A DNA stretch of 64,000 bases from Symbioplanes lichenis. GTDB lineage: Bacteria; Actinomycetota; Actinomycetes; Mycobacteriales; Micromonosporaceae. The notes below the pieces were generated by a model, which did no database searches, was not told where the DNA came from, and was given only the letters and a program-made list of their open reading frames with translations. Position 1 is the first letter of the stretch, and the number at the start of each line of letters is the position of its first letter. Below are positions 1 to 8,917 of the stretch, piece by piece. The position numbers and the translations under genes were made by a program. The stretch is taken from the NCBI RefSeq assembly GCF_030709675.1, contig NZ_JAUZQD010000007.1:62001-126000 (forward strand), given 5' to 3'.

Positions 1-2120
1 CCCGCCACCGGGCGCTCGCGATATTCGGCTGGGTGGCGTTCGTCGCGGCGATGGTCGTCCTCAGTGGACTGATTGGCACCACCGAGGCCGACGGCGTGCA
101 GACCGGCCACGGCGAGTCGAAGCGCGCGGACCAGATCGTCGCCGACGCCGGCTTCCCGGAGCAGCCGGCCGGTGAGATGGTGCTGGTGCAGGGCGACAAG
201 CGGGAAGCCGCGGTCGCCGAAGTCACCAAGGCTCTCCGGGCCCGGCCCGAGGTCACCGATCTCGGCGAGCCGCTGACGTCGCAGGACGGCCGGTCGACGC
301 TGGTGAACTTCAGCATCGTGGGCGACCCGGAGACCGCCGAGGACCGCGTGCAGCCGGTGCTCGACACCGTGGCGGCGGTCCAGGCGAAGCACGCGGATCT
401 CTACATCGCCGAGGCCGGGTCGGCCAGCGGCGACAAGATGATCGGCGGCGAGCTGGACGCGGGGCTGTCCCGGCTGTCGATGCTGTCCATCCCGATCACG
501 ATCGGCATCCTGCTGGTCGCCTTCGGGGCCGTCGTGGCGGCGCTGCTGCCGGTGGGGCTGGCCGTCACCGCGGTGGTGGCGGCGACGGGCCTGCTCGCCG
601 CGGCGAGCCGCCTGGTGCCCACGGTCGACACGACGATGCACGTGATGCTGCTGGTCGGGCTCGCGGTGGGCGTCGACTACTGCCTCTTCTACATCCGGCG
701 TGAGCGGGACGAACGGCGGCGGGGTGCCGACGCGCACCGGGCGCTGGTGGTGGCCGCGCAGACGTCGGGCCGGTCGATCTGGGTGTCCGGGCTGACCGTG
801 ATCGCCGCGATGGCCGGCATGTTCCTGACCCAGGACGCGGTGTTCAGCAGCTTCGCCGTGGCGACCATCCTGGTGGTGGCGACCGCGGTGCTGGGCTCCC
901 TGACGGTGCTGCCCGCCATGCTGTCCGCGCTGGGCGAACGGGTGGACGCGATCAAGATCCCGGGCCTTTACCGCCGCCGTACGGACAGCCGCGTCTGGAA
1001 CCTCGTCCTGCGCGCGGTGCTGGCCAAGCCGCTGCTCTCGGCCTTCGCGGCGGTGGCGATCCTCGGCGTGCTCGCGGCGCCGGTGCTCGGCATGAAGACC
1101 AAGGGCGAGGAGCTGACGGACTTCTCGCCGGGCATCCCGACCGTGCAGGCGCTGACCCGGATCGCCGAGGCGTTCCCGGGCGAGGGCAGCCCGGCCGAGG
1201 TGGTCGTGAAAGCCGACGACGTCACCGGCCCGGCCTTCGACTCGGCGGTGGCCGGCTTCAAGAAGTCAGCGCTGGCGAGCGGCCGGCTGGCGGAGCCGGT
1301 CGACGTGCGGGTCAACCCGGCCGGAACGGTCGCCGTGGTCTCCGTGGTCCTCACAGGCGACGATCGTGCCGCCCTCACGACCCTGCGCGAGCAGGTGGCC
1401 CCGGCGTCGTTCGGGAAGTTGCCGGGCGCGACCGTGGCGGTCACCGGCGACACGGCCGAGACAGTCGACTTCGGCAACCGGCTCAGCGCGTCGCTGCCGT
1501 GGGTCTTCGCCTTCGTCCTGGGACTGGCGTTCCTGCTGCTGCTCGTGTCGTTCCGCTCGGTCGTGGTCGCCGCCACCGGCGTGGTGCTCAACCTGCTGTC
1601 GGTCGCCGCCGCGTACGGGATGCTGGTCTTCGTCTTCCAGGACGGCCACTTCGAGAACCTGCTCGACTTCCAGTCCGGCGGCGGGATCACCAACTGGATG
1701 CCCCTGTTCCTCTTCACGATCCTGTTCGGGCTCTCGATGGACTACCACGTGTTCGTGCTGAGTCGCATCCGGGAGGGCCACGACCAGGGCCTGCCCACCC
1801 GCGAGGCGGTCGCCCGGGGCATCGGCGGCACGGCCGGCGTCATCACCAGCGCGGCCGTGGTCATGGTGGCGGTCTCCGCCCTCTTCGCCACGCTGCCGCT
1901 GCTCAGCACCAAGGAGCTCGGCGTCGGTCTCGCCGCGGCCGTCCTGCTCGACGCCACGCTGATCCGCGCGGTGCTGCTGCCCGCGGTGATGGTGCTGCTC
2001 GGCGAGCGCAACTGGTGGCTGCCGCGCTGGCTGAACTGGCTGCCGCAGGTCGCCCACGACACGACCCCGGCCGTCCAGGAGCCCGTGGGCAGGCATCGGG
2101 AGCTGGCCTCGACACACTGA
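1..2120 (+). CDS. MMPL/RND-family membrane transporter, 5'-truncated by window edge
   Basis: Reading frame is open from base 3, so the gene begins upstream; about 705 residues of the C-terminal part are visible. It shows two copies of the MMPL architecture: an extracellular loop followed by a block of membrane helices (residues about 150-310 of the visible part and about 490-675), with the family hallmarks GLAVGVDYCLFYIRRERDER in the first block and FGLSMDYHVFVLSRIREG in the second. The acidic residues in those two helices (VDY, MDY) fit proton-coupled RND transport. MMPL proteins of actinomycetes export lipids or small hydrophobic molecules; the substrate cannot be told from sequence. It ends at TGA 2118-2120 and runs convergently into the csbD-like gene across a shared hairpin. 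Confidence 0.93.
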   Translation, partial: RHRALAIFGWVAFVAAMVVLSGLIGTTEADGVQTGHGESKRADQIVADAGFPEQPAGEMVLVQGDKREAAVAEVTKALRARPEVTDLGEPLTSQDGRSTLVNFSIVGDPETAEDRVQPVLDTVAAVQAKHADLYIAEAGSASGDKMIGGELDAGLSRLSMLSIPITIGILLVAFGAVVAALLPVGLAVTAVVAATGLLAAASRLVPTVDTTMHVMLLVGLAVGVDYCLFYIRRERDERRRGADAHRALVVAAQTSGRSIWVSGLTVIAAMAGMFLTQDAVFSSFAVATILVVATAVLGSLTVLPAMLSALGERVDAIKIPGLYRRRTDSRVWNLVLRAVLAKPLLSAFAAVAILGVLAAPVLGMKTKGEELTDFSPGIPTVQALTRIAEAFPGEGSPAEVVVKADDVTGPAFDSAVAGFKKSALASGRLAEPVDVRVNPAGTVAVVSVVLTGDDRAALTTLREQVAPASFGKLPGATVAVTGDTAETVDFGNRLSASLPWVFAFVLGLAFLLLLVSFRSVVVAATGVVLNLLSVAAAYGMLVFVFQDGHFENLLDFQSGGGITNWMPLFLFTILFGLSMDYHVFVLSRIREGHDQGLPTREAVARGIGGTAGVITSAAVVMVAVSALFATLPLLSTKELGVGLAAAVLLDATLIRAVLLPAVMVLLGERNWWLPRWLNWLPQVAHDTTPAVQEPVGRHRELASTH

Positions 2121-2135
2121 AACTGAAAAACGGAA

Positions 2136-2160
2136 GGGCCCGGCGCGAGGCGCCGGGCCC
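2136..2160. terminator. Bidirectional rho-independent-type terminator
   Basis: Perfect 10-bp GC stem (GGGCCCGGCG / CGCCGGGCCC) with a 5-base loop. On the minus strand it is followed by five T (complement of 2126-2130), so it should end the csbD-like transcript; on the plus strand it lies 16 bases after the MMPL stop codon and is followed by only a weak tract. Confidence 0.8.
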
Positions 2161-2176
2161 GGAAAACCGCGAAACG

Positions 2177-2350
2177 TCACTTCTTGAAGACGTCCTTGAT
2201 GTTCTCGCCGGCCTGCTTGAGCTTCGAGCTCTTCTGGTCGGCCTTGCCCTCGGCCTCGAGCTGCTCGTCGTCGGTGGCCCGGCCGATGCCTTCCTTGGCC
2301 TTGCCGCCGAGTTCCTCGGCCTTGTTGTCGATCTTGTCGTCGGCACCCAT
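2177..2350 (-). CDS. CsbD-like small stress protein
   Basis: 57-residue, highly charged protein, shorter than most called genes. It begins MGADDKIDNKAEELGGKAKE and continues with the Lys/Glu-rich helical pattern KADQKSSKLKQAGENIKD that characterises the CsbD family (general-stress proteins of unknown biochemical role, sigma-B controlled in Bacillus). A GGGAGG-type Shine-Dalgarno sequence (complement of cctccaggg, 2357-2365) precedes the ATG at 2350. Length matches the family (about 55-70 residues). Monocistronic between two larger genes, ending before the hairpin at 2136-2160. Confidence 0.85.
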   Translation of the reverse strand: MGADDKIDNKAEELGGKAKEGIGRATDDEQLEAEGKADQKSSKLKQAGENIKDVFKK

Positions 2351-2376
2351 GACAAACCTCCAGGGAGAGCGGAGTT

Positions 2377-4662
2377 CTACGCCCTGGACATACCCACTGG
2401 CGTGCCCGGCAATCCCGCCCCGCTGCGCAGCAGGTCACCGAGCATCTCCGGGGTCATCGGCCGGGCGAAGTGGTAGCCCTGGGCGGCGATGTAGCCCTGT
2501 GCGAGCAGCATCTCGGCCTGCTCCGCCGTCTCGACCCCCTCGGCCACCGCGTGCAGGCCGAGGACCTGGGCGAGGTGGATGACGGCGGCCGACATCGGGA
2601 CGCGGTCGTCCGGCTCCGCCTGGGTGAACGAGCGGTCCAGCTTGATCTCGTCGATCGGGCACTCGTGCAGCATCGACAGCGTGGAGTGGCCGGTGCCGAA
2701 ATCGTCCAGGCTGATGCGTACGCCCAACGCCCGCAACCGGTGCAGATTGGTGACCGACAGTCCGGGCTCGAGCGCCATCGTCTCGGTGATCTCGAGAACC
2801 ACCCGGTCGGCGGGGAGGTCGTGCTCGGCCAGCAGCGCGGCGACGGTCTCCGCGAAGCCGGGTTCACGCAGGTCACGGGCCGACACGTTGACGTTGAGCG
2901 AGCGCGGGGCGGCGTCGCCGTGCTCGGCGATCCACGCGGCGAGCTGGGCGAACGCCGTCCGCATGACCAGCGCCCCGAGCGGCACGATGAGCCCGGTGCG
3001 CTCGGCGACCGGGATGAAGGCGTCGGGGGCCAGCGTTCCCCGGACCGGGTGGGCCCAGCGGACCAGCGCCTCGGTGCCGGTGACGCGGCCGTCGACCAGG
3101 TCGACGATCGGCTGGTAGAGCAGGAAGAACTCGCCGGCGGCCAAGGCGTCGCGCAGCTCGGCGCCGAGGTGGGCGTGGGCAGTGCCGGTGTTGGCCATGC
3201 CCGCCTCGTAGTGCAGGTACGCGGTGCCCGCGAGCTTCTTGGCCGCGTACATCGCGATGTCGGCGTGCCGGAGCAGCACCGAGGCCTCGTCGCCGCTGCG
3301 GCCGTCGGCGATGCCGATGCTGGCGCGGATCGGCAGCTCGTGCCCGTCGGCGTAGACCGGCTGCCGCAGCGCGTTGGACATGCGCTCCGCGGCCAGGTCC
3401 GCCGCCTGCGGATCGGCGTCGTCGAGCACGACCACGAACTCGTCGCCGCCCAGCCGCGCCACGGTGTCCTCGGCCCGGATGCAGCCCTCGAGCCGCTGGG
3501 CGACGCCGATGAGCAGCTGGTCGCCGACCTCGTGCCCGAGGGTGTCGTTGACCTCCTTGAAGTCGTCGAGGTCGATCAGCGCCACGGCCACCGGGCGGTC
3601 GCCGGGGGCGGTCAGGGCCTTCTGCAGCCGGGTCTGGAAGAGGGCCCGGTTGGGGAGCTGGGTGAGGGCGTCGTGGGTGGCGCCGTGGTCGAGCCGCTGC
3701 AACAGGCGGTTGTTGTCACGGAAGGCGATGAGCTGCCGCAGGACGACGATGGCGGTCAGGGTCACGGCAGCGGCCACGACGATCGTCTCGTCGGCCGCCT
3801 CGCCCAGGGTCACGTGCACCAGCAGCGCGTCGACGGCGGCCACGGCCACGTACGGGAGGGCGCTGAAGGACCGGCGGCGAGCCGGCTGCACGCCGCGGCG
3901 CCGCGCGGGCACGGCCTCGGCGCGCTGGTGCTCGGCGGCCCAGGCGGCGCAGAGGAAGATCGCCGGGTAGACGACCATGCCCGGGAACAGCGTCGGGTCG
4001 ATGCGCTCGAGCACCGGCCGGACGAGCGGCGCGAGCGCCCCGACGAAGATCGCCGCCGCGAGCAGGCGCAGCGCGGGCCCGCTGACGTGCATGTGGCTGG
4101 AGAGGATGACCTTCGACACGGCGAAGAGCGCCAGCAGCGACAACACCGTCAGCAACAACGACACCGCGGTGCCGACCCCGCTGCCCAGGGTGGGGGAGAA
4201 GTGCCAGATGAACAGCGTGGCCGAGAGGGCGACCGTACCGGCGTCCAGCACGACGCGGGTCACCTCGCCGGGCGTCCGCGGGTCCAGCGGCAGCCGGTAG
4301 AGCGCGTAGATGATGATCAGCACGGCCGGGCCGCTCAGCGACAGCATGAGGTTGCCGGTGTGGGACCCGCGCGGGTCGGCGGCGGTGAGGACGTCGGCGG
4401 CCTGCACCGAGACGGCGAGCGTGATCAGGGCGACCACGGCGGTCATGTGCCACCAGAAGCGCCGGGTCGGGGCGGGCAGGGCCGGCAGGGACGCGGTCCG
4501 CCGCAGGGCGAGCAGGCTCACGACCCCGGCGGCGACGGTGGGCAGCCACAGCAGGACCCGCGGGCCGACGGGCACCAGCAGGTTGACCGCGAACCAGACG
4601 AGCGCGGCCACCGCGATGCCCGCCGAGGTCCGCAGCATCATGCTCCCCCGATGAGTCGTCAC
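2377..4662 (-). CDS. Membrane-anchored GGDEF-EAL cyclic-di-GMP protein
   Basis: 761 residues from GTG 4662; two ATG codons at 4641 and 4638 just behind a GGGGGAG are alternative starts. Residues 1-315 contain about eight to nine hydrophobic helices. The GGDEF domain follows (about 325-490) with an intact RLGGDEF active site near residue 405 and an RxxD (RAED) inhibitory site five residues before it. The EAL domain (about 500-755) has TGTEALVRW, the Asp-Asp of DDFGTGHSTL and IKLDRSF, so both diguanylate cyclase and phosphodiesterase motifs look competent. Enzyme role: making and/or breaking c-di-GMP at the membrane, which controls development and dispersal in actinomycetes. It is divergent from the glycan operon that starts at 4762. 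Confidence 0.93.
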   Translation of the reverse strand: MTTHRGSMMLRTSAGIAVAALVWFAVNLLVPVGPRVLLWLPTVAAGVVSLLALRRTASLPALPAPTRRFWWHMTAVVALITLAVSVQAADVLTAADPRGSHTGNLMLSLSGPAVLIIIYALYRLPLDPRTPGEVTRVVLDAGTVALSATLFIWHFSPTLGSGVGTAVSLLLTVLSLLALFAVSKVILSSHMHVSGPALRLLAAAIFVGALAPLVRPVLERIDPTLFPGMVVYPAIFLCAAWAAEHQRAEAVPARRRGVQPARRRSFSALPYVAVAAVDALLVHVTLGEAADETIVVAAAVTLTAIVVLRQLIAFRDNNRLLQRLDHGATHDALTQLPNRALFQTRLQKALTAPGDRPVAVALIDLDDFKEVNDTLGHEVGDQLLIGVAQRLEGCIRAEDTVARLGGDEFVVVLDDADPQAADLAAERMSNALRQPVYADGHELPIRASIGIADGRSGDEASVLLRHADIAMYAAKKLAGTAYLHYEAGMANTGTAHAHLGAELRDALAAGEFFLLYQPIVDLVDGRVTGTEALVRWAHPVRGTLAPDAFIPVAERTGLIVPLGALVMRTAFAQLAAWIAEHGDAAPRSLNVNVSARDLREPGFAETVAALLAEHDLPADRVVLEITETMALEPGLSVTNLHRLRALGVRISLDDFGTGHSTLSMLHECPIDEIKLDRSFTQAEPDDRVPMSAAVIHLAQVLGLHAVAEGVETAEQAEMLLAQGYIAAQGYHFARPMTPEMLGDLLRSGAGLPGTPVGMSRA

Positions 4663-4761
4663 CCAGGACCCATCGGCTGTCCGGCGGGCCGCTCAAGTAA
4701 TTCGCGAGGTGTCCAACCGGGGTTACGACTTTCGTCACTATGGGGGCGAAACCTGTCGGAC

Positions 4762-5805
4762 ATGAATCCGGTACTGCTGTCGGTTGTCGTCCCGGTGTAC
4801 GCGGTGGAGGGCTACCTCCATCAGTGCCTGGAGTCCCTCCGCGCCGGCCTGACGCCCGGGGAGTCGGCGTCGGTCGAGGTCATCGCGGTGGACGACGCCT
4901 CGCCGGACAGCTGCGGGGCGATGCTCGACGACTACGCGGCGCGGCACGGCGACCTACGGGTGGTGCACCTGAGCAGCAATGTCGGCCTGGGCCTGGCGCG
5001 GAACGCCGGGCTGGCGGAGGCGCGCGGCGACTACGTCTGGTTCGTCGACAGCGACGACTGGCTGCCCGCCGGCGCCATGCGCGCGGTGCTGGCCAAGCTG
5101 CGTGCCGAGCGCCCGGACGTGCTGCTCATCGACCACCTGCGCGCGCACGAGGACGGCCGGCTGGAGCCCGATGCGAGCAGCGGCGTGCTCAAGGACCCCC
5201 GGCTGCCGAGCCTGCTGAGGCTCCAGCACACCGCCTGGAACAGGATCGTCCGGCGCGGCCATCTGCGGGAGATCGACCTGCGGTTCCAGCCCGGCTGGTA
5301 CGAGGACGTGCCGTTCAGCAACCCTGTCCTGATCGCCGCCCGTACGGTCGGGGTCCTCGACGAGGTCTGCTACCACTACCGCGTCGGCCGCGCCGGGGCC
5401 ATCACCGCGACCCGCAGCGAGCGGCACTTCGAGGCCTTCGACCAGTACGACCGGATGCTCGCCTGGGTCGGGCACCGTGAACCCGAGCCGTGGCTGCGCA
5501 ACCTGCTGTTCACCTTGATGGTCAACCACTTGCTGGTGGTCCTGGGCAACGCCGGCCGGCTCCACCCCCGGCACCGCCGCGCCTACTTCCGGCGGCTGGC
5601 CCGGCACTACCGCCGGCACCTTCCCGCTGGTTACGACGGGTCGCCGGGCATCAAGCACCGGCTCGTCCAGCTCAACAACTACGCGCTGTACGCGGGGCTT
5701 CGCCAGGCGTACCGGATGACGCGCCGTGACCCCGAGCCGTCACCTGCGGTTCGTCCCGCCCTTGCCTCCGCGACACAGCAGGCTCAGGCGGCCTCCATAC
5801 GGTGA
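4762..5805 (+). CDS. Family 2 (GT-A) glycosyltransferase
   Basis: 347 residues. The N-terminal half is a GT2 nucleotide-sugar domain: LSVVVPVYAVEGYLHQCLES at residues 6-25, AVDDASPDSC near 50, NVGLGLARNAGL near 77-88 and the DxD-type metal site WFVDSDDW near 95-102. The C-terminal part (RRAYFRRLARHYRRHLP) is basic, as in teichoic-acid/polysaccharide glycosyltransferases. First gene of a run of six genes coupled by 4-base overlaps or very short gaps, so it likely transfers a sugar in cell-surface glycan assembly together with the nonulosonate genes behind it. ATG 4762 has no strong Shine-Dalgarno; it was chosen because the conserved domain begins immediately after it. Confidence 0.9.
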   Translation: MNPVLLSVVVPVYAVEGYLHQCLESLRAGLTPGESASVEVIAVDDASPDSCGAMLDDYAARHGDLRVVHLSSNVGLGLARNAGLAEARGDYVWFVDSDDWLPAGAMRAVLAKLRAERPDVLLIDHLRAHEDGRLEPDASSGVLKDPRLPSLLRLQHTAWNRIVRRGHLREIDLRFQPGWYEDVPFSNPVLIAARTVGVLDEVCYHYRVGRAGAITATRSERHFEAFDQYDRMLAWVGHREPEPWLRNLLFTLMVNHLLVVLGNAGRLHPRHRRAYFRRLARHYRRHLPAGYDGSPGIKHRLVQLNNYALYAGLRQAYRMTRRDPEPSPAVRPALASATQQAQAASIR

Positions 5806-6278
5806 CGCCGGTGTTGCGAGACGCCGTCGATGCCGACCGAGATGTGGTGCTCACCTGGCGGAACCACCCGGACGTCCGGGCGGTGAGCCTGTCCACCCAC
5901 GTGATCTCCCCGGAGGAGCACGCCAAGTGGTGGGAAAGCGCCATGAACGACCCGCGGCGGCACATCCTGATCCATGACGACTGCGGCGTCGTGATCTTCG
6001 ACCTGCGGGAGGATCCGCCCAGCTGGAGCTTCTACCTGGACGTGGCCGGGCTCGAGGGCAGACTGCTGCCCGCTTGGCTGCGCCTGGAGCAGGCCGCGGT
6101 CGACCACGCGTTCGGGCCGCTGGGCCTGACCCGGCTCGGCGGCGAGCAGCTGGCGAGCAACAAGCAGGTGATCGCCCTGCACCGGCGCTTCGGCTTCCGG
6201 GAGACCAAGCGCTACGAGCGGCTGATCGACGGCGTGCCGCAGACCGTGGTGTGGACCGAGAGAGGGATCGACAAGTGA
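5802..6278 (+). CDS. GNAT acetyltransferase, PseH-like
   Basis: 158 residues, starting with a GTGA overlap with the preceding gene. Single GNAT fold: LTWRNHPDVR near residue 16-25 and STHVISPEEHAKWW near 30-43 are the pattern of PseH, the enzyme that acetylates UDP-4-amino-4,6-dideoxy-AltNAc in pseudaminic acid synthesis; the C-terminal LASNKQVIALHRRFGF is the acetyl-CoA-binding end of GNAT enzymes acting on amino sugars. The immediately following nonulosonic acid synthase supports this role. Could alternatively acetylate another amino-sugar nucleotide or the finished sugar; the N-acetyl position is inferred, not seen. Confidence 0.82.
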   Translation: MTPVLRDAVDADRDVVLTWRNHPDVRAVSLSTHVISPEEHAKWWESAMNDPRRHILIHDDCGVVIFDLREDPPSWSFYLDVAGLEGRLLPAWLRLEQAAVDHAFGPLGLTRLGGEQLASNKQVIALHRRFGFRETKRYERLIDGVPQTVVWTERGIDK

Positions 6279-7315
6279 TCGTGAACGACGTGGAGATCGG
6301 TGCGGGCAAGCGGCCGTACATCGTGGCCGAGATGTCCGGCAACCACAACGGCGAGCTGGACCGGGCGCTCGCGCTCGTGGACGCGGCCGCCGACGCCGGC
6401 GCCCACGCCATCAAGATCCAGACCTATACGGCCGACACCATGACCGTGGACGTCAAGCACCCCCGCTTTCAGATCTCCGAAGGTCACGAGCTGTGGGGCA
6501 ACGAGTACCTCTACCAGCTCTACGAGCGCGCGCACACGCCGTGGGAGTGGCACCAGGCGATCTTCGAGCGGGCGCGGGAACGCGGGCTGACGCCGTTCTC
6601 CAGCCCCTTCGACCGGACGGCGATCGACCTGCTCGAGAGCCTGGACGCCCCGCTCTACAAGATCGCGTCGTCGGAGATCACCGACCTGCCGCTGGTCCGG
6701 GGCTGCGCGAGCACGGGCAAGCCCGTCATCATCTCGACCGGCATGGCGACCCTGCAGGAGATCGCCGCCGCGGTCGACGCCGCCCGGGGCGCCGGCGCGA
6801 AGGACATCGTCGTGCTGTCCTGCACCGCGTCCTACCCGGCGCCGCCGGAGCACACCAACCTGCGCCGCATCCCGGTGCTCGCCGAGGCCCTGCAGCTGCC
6901 GATCGGCCTGAGCGACCACACCCTGGGCATCGGGGTGCCGATCGCGAGCGTGGCGTTCGGCGCCTGCCTGATCGAGAAGCACCTGACCATGGACCGGGCG
7001 GACGGCGGCGTCGACTCGGCGTTCTCACTGACCCCGGACGAGCTCACGGCGCTCGTCGTGGAGTCGGAGCGCGCGTGGCAGGCGCTCGGCACCACCTCGA
7101 TCGGCCCGACCGAGGCCGAGAAGGAGGGCCTGCGGTTCCGCCGGTCCCTCTACGTGGTGGAGGACGTCCGCGCCGGCGACGCCGTCACCGAGCAGAACGT
7201 CCGGTCGATCCGCCCGACCGGCGGCCTGGCCCCCGACGCCATCGGCATGGTGCTCGGACGCACCTTCCAGCAGGACGCGGCCAAGGGCACGCCGCTGTCC
7301 TGGGACCTGATCTGA
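6275..7315 (+). CDS. pseI: Pseudaminic acid synthase-like (NeuB/PseI family)
   Basis: 346 residues, the usual PseI length. Condenses a 6-carbon amino sugar with phosphoenolpyruvate to give a nine-carbon nonulosonic acid. TIM-barrel motifs: AEMSGNHNG (18-26), KIQTYTADT (48-56), KIASSEITDLPL (129-140), GLSDHT (211-216) and EKHLTMDR (234-241); C-terminal antifreeze-like SAF domain from about 288 (RRSLYVVEDVRAGD). SGNHNG and TYTADT favour PseI over sialic acid synthase NeuB. GTG 6275 overlaps the previous stop codon and sits 8 bases behind GAGAGAGGG. The other pathway enzymes (PseB, C, F, G) are not in this window. Confidence 0.88.
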   Translation: MIVNDVEIGAGKRPYIVAEMSGNHNGELDRALALVDAAADAGAHAIKIQTYTADTMTVDVKHPRFQISEGHELWGNEYLYQLYERAHTPWEWHQAIFERARERGLTPFSSPFDRTAIDLLESLDAPLYKIASSEITDLPLVRGCASTGKPVIISTGMATLQEIAAAVDAARGAGAKDIVVLSCTASYPAPPEHTNLRRIPVLAEALQLPIGLSDHTLGIGVPIASVAFGACLIEKHLTMDRADGGVDSAFSLTPDELTALVVESERAWQALGTTSIGPTEAEKEGLRFRRSLYVVEDVRAGDAVTEQNVRSIRPTGGLAPDAIGMVLGRTFQQDAAKGTPLSWDLI

Positions 7316-7333
7316 GAGGCACGGAACAACACG

Positions 7334-8917
7334 GTGTGGCTCAACGCGAACAGCAAGGAGCTTCAGGTCTTCCTGGAGTCCGCGTCGGTCTTCTGGGAGA
7401 AGAACCTCCCGAAGCCGGCTGACGACGCGGTGATCGTGGTGGAGGCGTTCCACCAGGACATTCGGGTCAACCTGCGCAACTTCGCGGTCGCCAACGCGAT
7501 CCGCAAGCTGCAGCCGGCGCGGATGGTGGTGCTGACCGGCGTCGAGGACGCGTGGATGGCGACGCTCTGGAGCGGCTTCGACATCAACATCGTGCGCCGG
7601 GTCGCCCAGTCCTATGCGGCGGACGAGGTGGTGGACGTCTGGGACCTGGTCCGCAAGTCCACCACGCCCGCCCGGTCCGAGGAGCCGATCGTCGCGTACA
7701 CCGACGCGACCTACTGCCGCCTCGCCAAGCTGCCGCGCCTCCCGCAGGGTTACCAGTCGCTGCCCGACTACCAACTGCGGCACGCGTACGCCACCCGCCT
7801 GCACGACCACTACCAGCAGCTCTTCTCGGGCGGCAACGTCGTCGCGCTCGTCACGAGCCACGTCGACTACGACCAGTGGGGGCTCGCGTCCGAGGCGGCG
7901 CGGCAGGCGGCCGTGCCCGTGATCCACACGCAGCAGACCGGCTGCCTGAAGGTCTACGGCCTGTTCCCCGAGAACGACACCCACACGGGTACGTTCCGGG
8001 AGGAGCTCACCAAGCAGATCGGCGACGTGTTCGAGACGCAGCTCTGGCCGCGCAAGGACGAGCTGCGCTCCTCGGCCGAGCTCGTCGCCTGGCGCGCCAA
8101 GGTCAACCTGGGCCGCCCGAGCTGGTGGCGCGGCGGCGTGACCGCCTCGGTCGACCTCAACAACCCGGCCGAGCGGGCCCGGCTGCGCAGCCACGTCGTC
8201 GACCGGCTGGGCTTCGACGCCGAGCGGCCGATCGTGACCGTTTACAACCATGCCGTCTCCGACGCGCTGGGCACCAATCGCGAGCTGTTCCCGAGCCTCG
8301 CCGACTGGTTCGCCGACACGGCGGCCTACGCGGCCGAGCACACCGAGGCGCAGTGGCTGTTCCTCGACCACCCGAGCCAGGCGCTCTACGACTCGACCGG
8401 CTTCTTCGACTCGCTCGCCGAGCAGTACAAGCGGGTCAAGCACATGGCGTTCCGGCCCAGTGCCACGCTCAGCAAGAACGCGCTGTGGAGCCTCACCGAC
8501 CTCGGCGTCACGGTGCGGGGGAGCGTCAGCAACGAGCTGCCCGCGTACGGGATCCCGGTCATCCAGGCCGGCTGGTCCGAGTGGAGCTCGTGCGGGCTGT
8601 CGACGGTGGTGGACGACCAGGAGGCGTACTGGAAGACCCTCGGCGAGAGCATCCAGGCCGTCCGCGACGGCGTCGAGCTCGTGACCGAGGAGCAGGTGCG
8701 CCGCGCCCGGCTGTGGCTCTGGCTCTACCGCAGCGGCGCCGACGTGGTCACCCCGCAGGTCCCGCAGTGGGAGGTGTGGCCGGCCGACACCCTGCTCAAG
8801 ACCATGCGCGCCACGTTCCGGCACATCGAGATGGACGCCGACCCGCTGTTCAGCCGGGTCGAGCGGATGTGGACGCACCGCGAGCCGATGCTCACCCGGA
8901 CGGACTTCACCGCATGA
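7334..8917 (+). CDS. Capsule-type GT-B-like polysaccharide protein, function unproven
   Basis: 527 residues from GTG 7334. No exact family recognised. The C-terminal third resembles the donor-binding half of capsule polysaccharide transferases: WLFLDHPSQALYDSTGF near 340-355, then LGVTVRGSVSNELPAYGIPV followed by QAGWSEWSSCG and a 'D..ayWktL' helix (about 395-435), which is the arrangement seen in KpsC/KpsS-like and CDP-glycerol transferase-like enzymes. The N-terminal half is alpha/beta with no signal peptide, so it should be cytoplasmic. Its position right after the nonulosonate synthase suggests it transfers the nonulosonic acid or builds the linked polymer. GAGAGGC lies rather far (14 bases) from the start, so the exact start is uncertain. 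Confidence 0.7.
   Translation: MWLNANSKELQVFLESASVFWEKNLPKPADDAVIVVEAFHQDIRVNLRNFAVANAIRKLQPARMVVLTGVEDAWMATLWSGFDINIVRRVAQSYAADEVVDVWDLVRKSTTPARSEEPIVAYTDATYCRLAKLPRLPQGYQSLPDYQLRHAYATRLHDHYQQLFSGGNVVALVTSHVDYDQWGLASEAARQAAVPVIHTQQTGCLKVYGLFPENDTHTGTFREELTKQIGDVFETQLWPRKDELRSSAELVAWRAKVNLGRPSWWRGGVTASVDLNNPAERARLRSHVVDRLGFDAERPIVTVYNHAVSDALGTNRELFPSLADWFADTAAYAAEHTEAQWLFLDHPSQALYDSTGFFDSLAEQYKRVKHMAFRPSATLSKNALWSLTDLGVTVRGSVSNELPAYGIPVIQAGWSEWSSCGLSTVVDDQEAYWKTLGESIQAVRDGVELVTEEQVRRARLWLWLYRSGADVVTPQVPQWEVWPADTLLKTMRATFRHIEMDADPLFSRVERMWTHREPMLTRTDFTA

Noticed and set aside
2470..4700. Long plus-strand reading frame ahead of the GT2 gene
   Set aside because: Antisense shadow of the GGDEF-EAL gene; only the part from 4762 shows a real protein family.
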